Positions 1 to 11,144 of a DNA stretch of 64,000 bases are shown piece by piece. The translations under genes and the position numbers were made by a program. Every line of letters begins with the position of its first letter. The stretch's first letter is position 1. This DNA is from Suillus spraguei (taxonomy: Eukaryota > Basidiomycota > Agaricomycetes > Boletales > Suillaceae): positions 1-64,000 of the forward strand of contig JABCPU010000347.1 of the NCBI GenBank assembly GCA_016800925.1, read 5' to 3'. The notes beneath the pieces are model-generated. The model saw nothing but the letters and a program-made list of their open reading frames with translations. It did no database searches and was not told where the DNA came from.

Positions 1-1015
1 GCTTCTTTCCCTTATTCTTCTTCATACGTTTTAAGGCAAGGGTGTTAGCTCGCTTAAGTTGCGCTTGTTGAGCGGAGGACAACGTATATGCTGACATGGG
101 AGGTCCGGGTGACTGCTCGTTCAGCAGCCAAGAAGTTCGTCGGAGGAGGACGAGGAAGTTATGCCAAATCTTTTACTAAGACTGGCGAGACAGGGTCCAT
201 TGGACCGAATGACGATGGGATAGACATGGAGGGTGTATATGAAGGTCGCGAAGTCGGGGCCGAGTGTTACCAAGCTCAGTGGCGGATACCTAGTAGTTTA
301 GCCCTCGCACTGTTCCTTTGTGCAAGGTTCGTACAGCCAATCAGGGCAATCGAGTGAAGTCGTTGCGGAGGTGGTGAGATTGGTTGTTCGATGGGGATGG
401 AGTTCGGGGAGAGCAAGATCAGCTTGCGTTTGTTGTAAATCAGTGATGGCTTCTTCTACTAGGTTTCTGGCCGCTCTGGTTTCAGCGACTGATTGCTGGA
501 TGTGTTGACAACCGTTGGTGAGTTGTCCGATCTCTTGGACAGCAGTGTATAGGCCAGTAAAGGCGTCAAGACTAGAATACACGCGCGAAGAAGGGGTGCT
601 GGAATAGGAAGTGGCGTATCTTCCTGCGGAGAGGGAGGTCGAGCAACGCCTGCTCGACGTTCGGCAATGATGTGAATAGCTTCTTCAACATCATTCTTAA
701 AAGAATCGGGAAGCAACAACATAGCGTAAGCACGAATGCGTTTTTGAAGATGAAGAAGCGGTGACGGAGGTAATTTCTGTTGTCTTTGGCGTGGCTTCGA
801 TGAGGGCTGCGGTGAATGATGTTGAACAAGGAGTAGGCAGGGAAGGCACCTCTTTCTGAGGATTCTTTCGATTTCGAGGGCATGTCCCTCGCAGAGAATG
901 GCGGCTTCGATGTAGAGATTGTTGTCGATTTCAGTGGTAAGGGTTCCGTATTGTTTCAGCTTCAGAGTCATTGGTGGCAGTGGACGGGTGTAATGTAAGC
1001 AGTGGGGAAAGACAT
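1..1015 (-). pseudogene. gypsy copy 1 extra gene downstream of integrase, partial
   Basis: The ATG at 1015 lies about 50 nt after the pol stop at 1068. This is the same spacing as in copy 2 (ATG 48991, pol stop 49046). Visible parts are an N-terminal segment, a segment with VEEAIHIIAERRAGVARPPSP, and a predicted coiled coil YTAVQEIGQLTNGCQHIQQS...AARNLVEEAITDLQQ. Two frames alternate between 300 and 970. The zinc-knuckle C-terminus seen in copy 2 would lie left of position 1. I do not recognise the family. In position it corresponds to env of some elements, but nothing looks like a membrane glycoprotein. Confidence 0.65.
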
Positions 1016-1067
1016 TTCGAGTAGTAGTTAATCAGTGCTTGAGCGAGTTGATTTGACTGAGGAATAA

Positions 1068-2293
1068 TCAGAGGGCGTGTTGCTTCTTATAAGCATTCAA
1101 GATTCGAGCGGAGTTCTTCAAGTTCTTTTCTGGGAGCCATTCGTTATCTCCCGATGAATATCCTTTCCAGGAAACAAGATAACGTCGGCGATTGCCGGTT
1201 CCTTTGTGAGAAAGATTGCTTCTATTTCATATTCTTCTTCTTCTTCGATGATGTCAGGTGGTGGTTCGGGAAGTTCGGGCCGTGTACGTCTGTTTCGCTA
1301 TAGGATGATAAGACAGAAGCATGGAACGTGGGGTGAATCTTCCACTGCGGAGGGAGTTTGAGTGTGAACGTGATGGGTGATAAGACATCGATGATCGGGA
1401 AAGGTCCGTATCGTTTCGGTGCCAATTTCCTTGATGGGAGTTTAGTCTAAGATTAGCGGCAGATAGCCAAACCTTATCTCCGATCTTCCATGGGTGTACT
1501 TATCTCCTCGGGATCGTTCGGCCATTGTCTGCATTGCAATGTTGTGCAGGCGATTGCTTCTTCTCTTATCTTCTGCAGAGATCGTACTCGATCTTCTGCT
1601 GCGGGACGATGAATCAGGGATAAGGTGGGGAATGGCGTGGTTCATATCCCATCATCAAATAGAAGGGTGATGCATTCCTTGCATCGTGTTTTCGGTGGTT
1701 GTGGACGAATTCGGCGATTGGTAGGTGTTCTACCCAATCTTCAGGGTTGTTACGGCAATAAATGCGTAGATGTTTCAAGTTCTTGATTTAGCCTTTCCGT
1801 TTGACCATCAGTCTGTGGGTGGTAAGCCGTGGATGGAGCGATGACGTAGTCGAGAAGTCGGGCAAGTTCCTTTGAGAAGCGAGATAGGAATTGCGGTCCT
1901 CGATCCGAGATAACTTTGTCATGGAGTCCAAATCGTCGGTAAACATGTTTTAAAAATAGCTTGGCCACACCTTCTGAAGTGATGGTTTTCAAACAAGGGA
2001 TAATAATTACCCCCTTCGTAAGGCCATGGTCTACCACGACCATGATACTGTCAAAGCCTCCAGAGACGGGAGGTCAGTGATAAGATCAACAGAGACCTGG
2101 AGAACGGGCGAACAGCCGACGAGGAATAGGCGCAGCGGGGGCGAACAGGGTGAGTATCCGCTTTCATTTGCTGACAAAGGGCGCAACCCTCAACGTATTT
2201 CCGAATATAAGAGCCCATTGCAGGCCACCAGCTTCCGTTTGACGAGTTCTTCAGTTTTGAATCTACCGGGGTGTCCCGCGGTAGGATGATCAT
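1068..2293 (-). pseudogene. gypsy copy 1 integrase with C-terminal chromodomain
   Basis: A zinc-binding N-terminal region ends in [10 protein letters not shown] near 2160-2200. The DDE core follows, with [16 protein letters not shown] near 2020-2043, [13 protein letters not shown] near 1900, and [14 protein letters not shown] near 1790-1830. A GPFPIID-type C-terminal integrase segment lies at about 1380-1410. The chromodomain ends at 1068, by comparison with the clearer copy at 49046-49240. Integrase inserts the cDNA, and the chromodomain is thought to steer it to modified chromatin. Several indels interrupt the gene. Confidence 0.8.
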
Positions 2294-2377
2294 GATACCT
2301 TTTCAGGATATCGGAGCGATGCGCCGGTGGAATATAGCGCGATTCTTAAAAAGAGGACGTTCTCCTCAATCTTCCAA

Positions 2378-4258
2378 TCAGAGAACCGATTTCATGGGGA
2401 AGGCACACGCCATCAAGGGCATCAGACGCTGTTTTGAAAACAGGGTCGTCGAGGGGTCAGAGGATGACAGCACATCCTTCAAGTCGGTGTCAATAAGACG
2501 AACGAATAGAGCGTCAGGGAGGAGGGTCTGGTCCTCGTTATCGTCTTTGCCAGAGTCATAATCAGGCCGGCGGGATAGTGCATCAGGTACTGCTAATTTA
2601 GTACCTGCAACGTGATGCAGTTCGATGTCGTAAATAGACAAAATCAATTGCCAACGTGCTTGGCGACGGGTGAGCTTCTGTGCACTTCTAAAGTACAGAA
2701 GGTTCTTATGGTCGGTGAATACCAGGACGGGGTGTGGGTTTCCTTCGAGATAATGACGCCATTCGTTCAATGCCCGGATCACGGCAAGGAGTTCCCGATC
2801 AAAGATCTGGTAATTGCGTTCTGCGGGGTTCAAAGACTGTGAGAGGTATGCACATGGGTGATAAACACCATTCTCATCAGTCTGTAGGAGAACTCCGCCA
2901 GTTGCTACAAGCGAAGCGTCGGTAGCAATGGCAAATTGTCGGGAAGGATCAGGGTTACGGAGTACCGGTTGGGAAGTGAAGCGTCGTTTCAATTCTTCGA
3001 AGGTGTCCATACATTCGGTTGACCATTCAAAGGCCTTATCTTTCTTTGTCAAATCGATAAGGGGTCTGGCGATGTCAGAATAGTGGAAATGAACATGCGG
3101 TAGAAGTTGCAAAAACCGAGGAATGACCGAACATCTTTTACAATTTCGGGATTGGCCATTCGGAGATTCCCTTGGTTTTGGCGGTGTCCATAGCAACTTG
3201 TCCGGGGCGAATTATCATTCCGAGGGTATTCCACTTCTTCTGCATCGAAGGTGCATTTCTCTGGTTTCAAGAACAAGTGTTCTTTTCGTATTTTCATCAA
3301 AACTCGTCTTGTCCGTTCGCGGTGTTCTGCCATAGTCGTAGAGAAAATCAGGATATCGTCCATATAGATAACCATCCATCCTTCGTTGATTTCTTGTTGA
3401 AAGGTGCGATTCATGTATGCTTGAAAAGTTGCTGGAGAATTGCAAAGGCCAAAGAACATGATGTTCGGTTCGAAGAGGCCGAATTCCATGGTAAAAGCAG
3501 CTTTCCACCTATCATCAGGATGGATGCGAATATTATTATAGCCGGACCGAATATCCATTTTCATAAAGAATTGTGCATTTATGAAGGCAGGCAACAAGGG
3601 AAATAGGGAGTGGAAGTGGATATGCGTTTTGACTGTCCAATCATTGATGTAGCGATAATCTTGACAGGGACGCAGTTCTCCGCTCTTCTTTCCCACAAAG
3701 AAGAACCACTAGCTTGAGGTGACTTCGATTCTGAGATAAAGCCTTTCACAACATTTTCATCGATAAACGTTTTGATGGCAGCGCGTTCTTTCTCGATAGC
3801 GGGTACACCTTAGACGTGCGAGGGATAAAACCGGGTTTGGTGTCGATCCGATGATCGATACCAGGGCGTTCGGGAGGTAGTTTGTTCAGGCCGTCTTTAG
3901 CAAAGACGTCGGCGAAGTCGTGCAAATATTCCGGGACCAATTCTTCAAAGGATTTCTTTTTCTTTTCCTTCTCATCCGTGGCGAATTCTTGAGCCTTGTT
4001 GCTGTATTTTGGTAGTGGAAGGGAAATTGTGGAATAGTTGGAAGATTGTTCGAATCGGGAAGTTCCATCATTTGTGAGAGGCGTGTCCATGGAAACTTCT
4101 TCTATGATTCTCATGCTGACTCCATCAGTGTCATATTCCACGAGAAATTCTCCATCTCCTAGTTCATACGAGGAAATTTCGCGTACTTCTGGCGCATGCC
4201 AGACGTCATTCATGGTATCGAATTGGTCATCATCCTCGGTTGGGATCAACGAGGGCAC
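2378..4258 (-). pseudogene. gypsy copy 1 reverse transcriptase and RNase H
   Basis: The N-terminal connection (VPEYLHDFADVFAKDGLNKLP) lies near 3850-4000. It is followed by RT motifs KMDIRSGYNNIRI, FGLCNSPATFQAYMN and the catalytic VIYMDDILIFS around 3340-3370. RNase H follows at about 2500-3020, with [23 protein letters not shown] and FTDHKNLLYF. The domains copy element RNA into DNA and remove the template. Frames change near 3750, 3220 and 3050, so the enzyme is not made whole. Confidence 0.85.
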
Positions 4259-4787
4259 GGGTTCTTCGTCACTCGGTATTTCTTCATAGAAGCTGAAAGG
4301 GTTTTCGGGGGAACAAAGAACTTGGATAACTTCGGTACGTTGGTGCTTCGTCCTGGGAGTTCTTCTTCCGTTTCCTTTTTCCTTGCTTCTGATCTTCTAT
4401 TGGCTGTTGCTCAATAGGTTCTTGTCGACCTGATACTCGGGTTCGGATTCATTCTTGCGCTTTTCTGCACGAGGGATCGGTGACACTGCTCACGGAAATT
4501 GTACACGTGGAGTGGGTTCTGTAGTACGTGGTATCCGTACTTCTGGTTCTGGTGTTCTGGAACATCAATAGGAGAAACGATGAACGGTTTCGGAAGACGG
4601 GAGTGTTGCCATTTGGTATGGTGGTTGAAAAGTCGGGGCAGTCCTTCTTCTTTCGGTCTTCATCCAAATCATTTCGATTTCATCAGATTTCTCTGTCCGT
4701 GAAAGGACAAGTGTTTCAGCAGCCCAATCTATGATTGGGTTCATTGCTCGTAACCATGGATCCCAAGGAGGATTTGATCTCTCCTTC

Positions 4788-5138
4788 CTAGTTTGGTGAT
4801 GTTGAATTTTCCATACATGTTCGATCGTCAATCTTGACCACTAGGAGGCAGTAATGCGTGATTGGTCCTCCTTTTATAAGGGTTCCATCTGCCGTTGTAA
4901 CTCGAAATGGTTCTTTGAGTTTTCGTTGTGTGATTTGATGGAGTTTCACAAACTCTTCTGAGATGAATGTGCCTGCTGCTCCTGAATCGATAACAGCGGT
5001 GGTGTCGACGGATTTTAAGCGAGTACGCGAGTGAAGGGTGATGGGGACACGAAGTTCTTTTCTTTCACCTACAGCGTGTACAAGTCTTAGTATTACATTG
5101 GGAGAAACATACGTCGAGTCTTTGTTTCTCCACATCAA
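4788..5138 (-). pseudogene. gypsy copy 1 aspartic protease segment
   Basis: This is an open stretch of 116 codons with the retropepsin active site AVIDSGAAGTFIS, flanked by the usual beta strands (VPITLHSRTRLKSVDTTA before, FRVTTADGTLIKGGP after). It would cleave the Gag-Pol polyprotein as a dimer. It sits directly after the Gag zinc knuckle, as expected. The segment itself is open, but the polyprotein is broken on both sides. Confidence 0.8.
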
Positions 5139-5139
5139 A

Positions 5140-5974
5140 AATCCTGAACAATCCGCCTCACAGTTTCTTCATCTTCTTCTTCTCCTTTGACTTCGGTTTG
5201 TCGGAGTGGGGTTTTCTTCTTTCTGTCAGGACAATTATGGATGCGGTGTCCTGTCTTTCTGCATCCGAAGCATTGCCCTTTCTTCATGCATTCGGATCTT
5301 CCATATCGGAGATTCGATCTACGACCATTGCGTTGGAATCACGGTTCGGAATATACCGTGCATTCCCATAGTTCTTCTTCTTCTGTTGTGGAATATGACG
5401 TGTCCTCATGGCGTTAAGCCGATGATGGGCGTTGTCAATAGCAACGCATTGCAGCACAACATCTCTGAATATTTCGGAGACATCTCCTGTGTTGAAAAGC
5501 TTTGTAAGGATACCCCAATTAAGGCCGTCTTGGAAGAACTGGATCTTCGTTGCGTTGTCGGTGATCTGAGCCTTGGCTGCAAGTGCCTCAAAGTCAGCGA
5601 CATAGGTGTGGAGATCTCCGTTCCTTGTTTGAGATCCCTAAGCCTTGTGAGCGCGGTTCCTTTGGTATCCACCGGTTCGAATGCTTCTTTGAAGCTCTTC
5701 ATAAAATCCGCCATTGTCCCATAACCAACTTTTTTGTCCCGAAGTGTCGGTAGATTGGGCGTGTTCAAGGAATTGTTCCTTCCAAGACTTGGCATTATTT
5801 TCGGTCATAAAGGATGTTATGTAGATGATCTTCTGTTTGTCGGTGGTGTAAAGCTTTTCATTGATGTCAAAGTGCAAATTGCATGACTGGATGAACTCAC
5901 GAGAGTTTATCACGATCTCCATCAAAACCAATCGGTTGACCGATCTTGTATTTGAATTCTTTGGTTGACGACAT
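5140..5974 (-). pseudogene. gag: gypsy copy 1 Gag, frameshifted
   Basis: The start is the ATG at 5974, which opens MSSTKEFKYKIGQP and matches the Gag start of copy 2. Capsid-like sequence follows (REFIQSCNLHFDINEKLY, then WKEQFLE and a FMKSFKEAF segment). Near the C-terminus, at about 5227-5290, is a zinc knuckle CFGCRKTGHRIHNC (C-X2-C-X4-H-X4-C) that would bind element RNA. The frame changes at least twice, around 5930 and 5700, so no continuous Gag is made. Gag would package the element RNA in cytoplasmic particles. Confidence 0.8.
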
Positions 5975-6171
5975 GGTTGATGATTCTGATGAGTTATACT
6001 TTCTCGGTGCCTACACGCGCTGTCTTGCTGTCCGTCAGGGCTTTCTTCTGTCAGAGGGCTTCCTCTTGACAATCTGCTCAGCGTACGCGTACGCTAGTCT
6101 GCTGATCTAAGCGATCAGGGTTCAGGGTCGAAGACTGGATAGTCAACGATCACAATGGACTTTTAATCTTT

Positions 6172-6645
6172 TGTTACGAACTGGGATGGCGTCACCAGCG
6201 ACAGTGAAAAGACACAGACAGTCTGCTGGGAGTTCTTACAATGTCCAGAAGAGGACAAGGTGAAAGTACAAGGAACGCGTTCCGAGTACGATCAAGGGTT
6301 CTGCCTCAAAGACAAGTCTAAGAGGTATCCGCGAGAATAGAGACTAAGGCTAAGGAGTGCTTAGACTTAGAGACGATTCAAGACGACTTAGGTTGGAGAC
6401 CTAAGCGAAGGAGATTCCAGGTAAAACCCAGTAAGATTAAAGTAAAGAATCTACTACAAGTATACTGTGCTTAAATAGACCAATATGTGCGCACGGACCA
6501 AGAGGGTTGTGAGAATGTAAGTGCGTATCCAAAGAAGGAAGGCAACTATAGTACAGATGCGTTGAGCATATGAGTCAGAGTCATGTTACGTAATATACAA
6601 GGTAAATGAAGTAGAAAATGAATAGGGGCACATACGATTGTAACA
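6172..6645 (-). repeat. 5' LTR of gypsy copy 1 (474 bp)
   Basis: The repeat begins TGTTAC and ends GTAACA on the + strand (TG...CA termini). It has the same length as, and is clearly similar to, the two LTRs of copy 2 at 47019-47492 and 54125-54597. It is more diverged from them than they are from each other, so this is a separate and probably older insertion. Confidence 0.9.
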
Positions 6646-6654
6646 ACCAACATC

Positions 6655-7111
6655 TCCTTCTTCATACCCACTTATACAAATTCAAGGATGTCAATATTCG
6701 GGGTCAGCAAGCCAACACACATGCTGTTACTGTAATCAAGAAGGTCAAGCATAATGTTACAGGGGCTAGCGAGAGGTATTGCCACACACGAACTGCACTT
6801 AGCAGTCTATGCAGAACACTTGGAGAGGATGGTTGGCAGAGTATCTTATGTGTGAACCGCTGGACAGAGGAAGTGCAGCTTTTGCTGGAGGAGATGCAGC
6901 GTGTCCGAGAATTTCTCTCATGGCATGCTATATGGTGGGATGAGCAAGCAGGGTGAAGAATGGGTCTGCCTGATGCTGAGACCAAGGGCATCAAAGGTTA
7001 TGCCAAACACCAGGTGTCTCTCCGGAGAAACTTACAGATGACCTTCAACGACATGTGGGTCACAATAGAGTCCTCTGCAACTATAGCTGTAAGCTTGATA
7101 CCTCTCCCGCT
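6655..7111 (+). pseudogene. KDZ-type transposase, C-terminal remnant
   Basis: Starting right after the gypsy LTR, one frame reads LYKFKDVNIRGQQANTHA, SERYCHTRTALSSLCRTLGE, RWTEEVQLLLEEMQRVREFL, WHAIWWDEQ, then GYAKHQVSLRRNLQMTFNDMW. This matches, from memory of the family, the C-terminal helical part of Kyakuja-Dileera-Zisupton transposases, which are abundant in agaricomycetes. An in-frame TGA at about 6952-6954 (a likely CGA to TGA change) separates the last segment. The RNase H-fold catalytic core is absent, apparently cut off by the gypsy insertion or lost. Family assignment is by motif memory only. Confidence 0.6.
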
Positions 7112-7613
7112 GATGGCGCACTAGTACTGTAGTTCCATGTATGTATATGTGAATTCAAATTTTGTGTTTCTCCTAGATCCTCTCCAAGATCTAGGAACCA
7201 TATAAGAAGATTTCCCATAAAATATATCATCGGAGAAATCAACAATCTCAAATGTCGAGATCAGATCTAGTAGTCCAGATTCAGATACTTATAGTCCTTG
7301 AAGACATTATGCATACTTGCGGTCTGGAGGGCACCTCGAGGGCATTATGTATCACAACGAGGGATAAGCATTAGCCATACATAACAGCTCGTCTCTAATC
7401 AACCATTATTATGCATAACCCTGCCACGAACAGGTAATCCTCCATCTTGTGTTAAAGTTAATCATTTCTACCCAAATAATCCTGAGGGAAAGATCCACTA
7501 GGGTCATATCCATATCTCACTGCGGAGCTTGCCTTTGTCCGCGGAGTCCTTGGGGCCATTATGTGACACCATGACATTGCATAAATGTCTGGACAAACTG
7601 CCTTTTGAAGTCC
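7112..7613. other. Intergenic, no gene seen
   Basis: AT-rich sequence between the KDZ remnant and the mannanase stop codon. It probably includes the mannanase 3' untranslated region. No coding signal or repeat is visible. Confidence 0.6.
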
Positions 7614-9532
7614 TTAATTCACTGCTTTGAGTTGAGCCGAAAACCACTCCTCCAACTGGTACACGGGAGTATCGGGGTAGATCTACGTCCAAAAATTTTA
7701 GTTGTCGATTCTTGCAACATATCACGATCAAATACTACCGTATAACCATCGTTTGGCGTGAGTCCACTCGTCAAGTTCGAACCAGCTTGCCTAGCAAGAA
7801 ATCTCTAACCTGCTGTTTTCAAATTTGGCAAGACTCAAGACTCACCAGATAAGCATGCCACTCAACCCGCAATCGATCGCAGTTGAGTACCAATTCTTGT
7901 AGTTCACGGTTTGGTTCTTGTCAGCATGTACACCAAACTCTTCCATCAGTACAGGTTTATTGTAGATGGTCTGAGCATTGCAGTGGTCCTTGATCCATTG
8001 CTGACCCCAGGTCATTGGGCTGGCAGGTAATCAGTTTATGGAAAAGTGATCTGCACGGATTGTGTGCTTACCTCAAAGTTCCTATACCCCAACTGTACTA
8101 AGTCAGCATGGAAGATTCGTGAGTTATAGCATGATCATAAAAACGAGTACTATTGTTCAACATACGGGGTATAACTAGTTTCATTTTGACTTCAGTCATG
8201 ACTGATCTGATAAGAAAAGGAAAAAGACATACGTGGAAAGTTCCAAAGTCAATGGTGTCTATAGCCAAGTTGGTATTGAAGTCGATACCCATAGAACCAC
8301 TAGAGGTAAGTCAGCAAAAAAATTGTTGTTCTGAGCCGAAGGTTTACCATTAACTTACTCGTATGCAAAGTCGGTGGCGTTGGGCAAGTTAAACCAGCCC
8401 TCATCTCCGAGAGCAACCAAGTGGTTGCTGTCAGAGACTTAATGTAGCTAGACATAGTCTTGGCCCAATCCGTGATCGTGGTAGTATTGCAAGTGCCTGA
8501 GGTGGGACTATGGCCGTCAAGTAAATGTTTTCTATCCGAAAAAAAAAACGAAATACCTGCTATAATTACTGCAACGAGGCTCATTTGCTATAAATTAAAG
8601 TAAATGGTAGAGGTTGTGCAAGGGAAGACGTGTCACTGACCCAGCTCCCAGCCGAAGATGGTGGGCTCTTCGACGTACCTCTCAACCCACACCTTCACGT
8701 ATGTTTGGAAGGCGGCCTTAATGGCCCCAAAATCAGCGAGGAGTCTGGTGGTCAAATACTGATGTGCACATACAATGACCTTGGGGTGAGAGTAAAAGTA
8801 GTCATGGGGCTGGCCTATGCCAAGAATTTGGTCAACGTAAACGCCCATTCCGTCATTTGGCCAGTTATTCGTGCTAAATGTTTATTCAGTTACAATATAT
8901 TATATAAAAATAATTGACACACAGCGCAACAATGAGGCGAATGTTGTTCGCCTTAGCACTAGCTATAACATTGTCTTGTGTGAAGTGTTGAAAATCAGCC
9001 CGCAGGAACACTGAGTCAGCTCTGCTCACCAAAGTTTCCAAGACCAGTCGAGCCGTAATTAATGGTAGAGGTGTTCTCCTTCCAGAGCTGGTAGTAGCTG
9101 CCACTAGCGGAGGTGGCTTCGTTAAAGCCCCTTACAAGGCCTCGTCAGTAGACTGTCTTTTCATATAAACCTAGCTACAAACCATGTTCGGACAGTATTC
9201 CCGCCGGATTTGGCAATGTCCTTGAATACGACATCCATCTCATCAGTGGTAAGACCAGTCAAGCCAATCCAGTAGGAGTTGGAGCTGCAACATGACTTAT
9301 GAGAACCTCAGTATACATGATGGCTTTTCTGCGCACCCATAGACAGTGTACGGTTGACCATCGAGGGTGAAGCGTGGGCCATCAGCCTTCACGAATGAGG
9401 TCGATTGCCTAGCCATAGGTTTAGAGAACTAAAGATATCGTCAGTCAAACGCCGTGACGACATGATCAACCCATTCACAGCCTGAGAAATAATAGCCGAA
9501 GCCAGAGTAAGAAGGCTTGCCTTGAGCTTCAT
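7614..9532 (-). CDS. Secreted GH5 endo-beta-1,4-mannanase-like glycoside hydrolase
   Basis: The gene has many short introns. Exon 1 is 9479-9532 and encodes a signal peptide (MKLKASLLTLASAIISQA). Spliced exons read GSNSYWIGLTG, IAKSGGNTVRTWGFNEA, ANNIRLIVALTNNWPNDG, the acid/base motif GWELANEPRC (split by an intron), GDEGWFNLPN and IDTIDFGTFH. They continue with WGQQWIKDHC, the nucleophile motif PVLMEEFGVH, DCGLSGMLIW and a C-terminal YQLEEWFSAQ. These are hallmarks of fungal GH5 (subfamily 7-like) mannanases, which cut mannan and glucomannan outside the cell. No CBM1 is seen. All junctions checked keep frame, so the gene looks functional. The segment after FGTFH is shorter than usual: the family's FHxYPxxW loop reads roughly FHYSWG. 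A TATA-like AATATATTA lies about 30-40 bp upstream of the ATG. Confidence 0.88.
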
Positions 9533-11144
9533 GTTATAATCCCAGTTGCGGCAGGGAGGATAATATATTCCTCGGCTCGACTTTTAAAGGCCTACAGGGA
9601 GGGAAATGGGAGAACTTTTGTTTGGCAGGTCACTATTGAAATTAGCCAGATATGACAGAGCATCGGGAAAACGTTGGCTTACTTGCAGCTGTGTGTAATT
9701 CTAATGAGATTTATGAAACTCGTGAAATACTGCCTACGTCAGCTGAAACCTTGCTTGTCATATTCCCTGACTCCCACGATTAGTGAGAGAACTTGAATGT
9801 CTCTCAGAGAGACAGCCGGTTGGTGCTGCTGGTAAGTTAGGAACATGCAGACACGTGAAGAATTCTCGGGTGCTAGCTTGACAAACAAAGGTAATTTTGG
9901 TGGCGCGTGTGACGAAAAGGAAACCCACGTCCTGGATACCAGAGACTTCCTGTGAGTTGTACAAAGTTTTCAGACACTATCAGCCCTTCATATTGCTTCT
10001 ACTACATGTCATACACATATTTCTATAGCAAAATAAAATAAAACCAATTCAAACATGTCAATAATCAAAGTCCCAGCCAGGAAATCTCTAAGAGGGATTA
10101 CAAAGGGTGTTAGAAAGGGTTCAGGGCAAAAAAAAGCAAGGGAAAAGTAACAAGGAAGCATGATTAAGATTGCAGCGTGGTGCAGTGTGAAAAGAATGGT
10201 AATTGAACATGCACAAAATGAGAGTGAGATACCGGCGTATGAAGGAAACAAGGGTTGGCAGTCGAGCAATGATAGCAGGTGAAATATAAATGAGCCATAT
10301 ACTTCTGTCAGGAACGAGTCAGTACTTGTGAACCATAAATAACAGAATAAAAAATCACATCCAGCGGAAAGCGAGGAGGTCAGCATACTAGTCACTAAGG
10401 TTTGGTAGTTTACTGATGTAGCAGACCAGAACCGTTGATACATTGCATGTCTTGACCTATCACACCTGGCCCTGAACAGCATCTATGCACCAGCCAGCAT
10501 CATATATATGTACATATATCTACTACCATCAGCCGGCGCCCAGCCAGACACAATCTACGGCAATTTGGAATGTCCAGGGTACTGGTTCTACATCCAAAGT
10601 GACTGAATGATAGTATGGCACATTACTTAGGCTTACCTTAAACAGACAAATCGTACTACTTATACCTTGACTCAGGTTGTCATGGTAAGCATGCATGCTG
10701 GCTTACTGGAGTTCCCATAATCTACATAACTACTATCCACGATACTGAAACACAAGCGTCCATTATCACCACTTTTTGGCATAACAATTAAGCGAACCAC
10801 AGTCTTGACTAACTTAGTCTGACAGGAACGTGGATCTACGTACCTTGCCAGTCGTACTACTACGGTACTAAAATACATATTCGGTTATATATATAGGCTA
10901 CACTAGAAATACAAGACGAGCGGATTAAGGAACCTGTACGTTTCCTGGATCACAGTAATAATTGTTATCACATTTACCGCTCATGATACTTGGTTCAACG
11001 TCGTGCCCTACAAATGTCAAACAAGACCAAAAACGAAACTAAGCAAAGAACGGAAATACCCCCAAATCAGAGCTACTACTGGGGGTTCAGATACAAACTT
11101 CTTTATGGAGGGTTGGCCGGGCCCTGGTTTGGACTCATACAAGC
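9533..11144. other. Intergenic, 1.6 kb, no gene seen
   Basis: It holds the promoter side of the mannanase gene and the downstream side of the membrane-protein gene. Open frames at 10009-10482 and elsewhere have no domain-like content. AT-rich runs occur near 10500-10530 and 10875-10900. No repeat or RNA gene is recognised. Confidence 0.55.

Larger units (their letters stand above)
1..6645 (-). mobile_element. Ty3/gypsy chromodomain LTR retrotransposon, copy 1, left end outside window
   Basis: This is a degraded minus-strand LTR retrotransposon. Reading from its 5' LTR on the right, it holds Gag with a zinc knuckle, a DSGA protease, reverse transcriptase with YMDD, RNase H, an integrase with a chromodomain, and an extra downstream gene. 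That order (PR-RT-RH-IN) is diagnostic of Ty3/gypsy, and the chromodomain places it with the chromoviruses. Single-base indels and stops break every gene. Its 3' LTR lies left of the window, so neither its age nor its target duplication can be read here. It is the same family as the complete copy at 47019-54597, which was used to delimit the parts. Confidence 0.9.

Noticed and set aside
10009..10482. 157-codon hydrophobic open frame on the minus strand
   Set aside because: It is a C/T-rich sequence without domain features or introns, and looks like untranslated or intergenic DNA.
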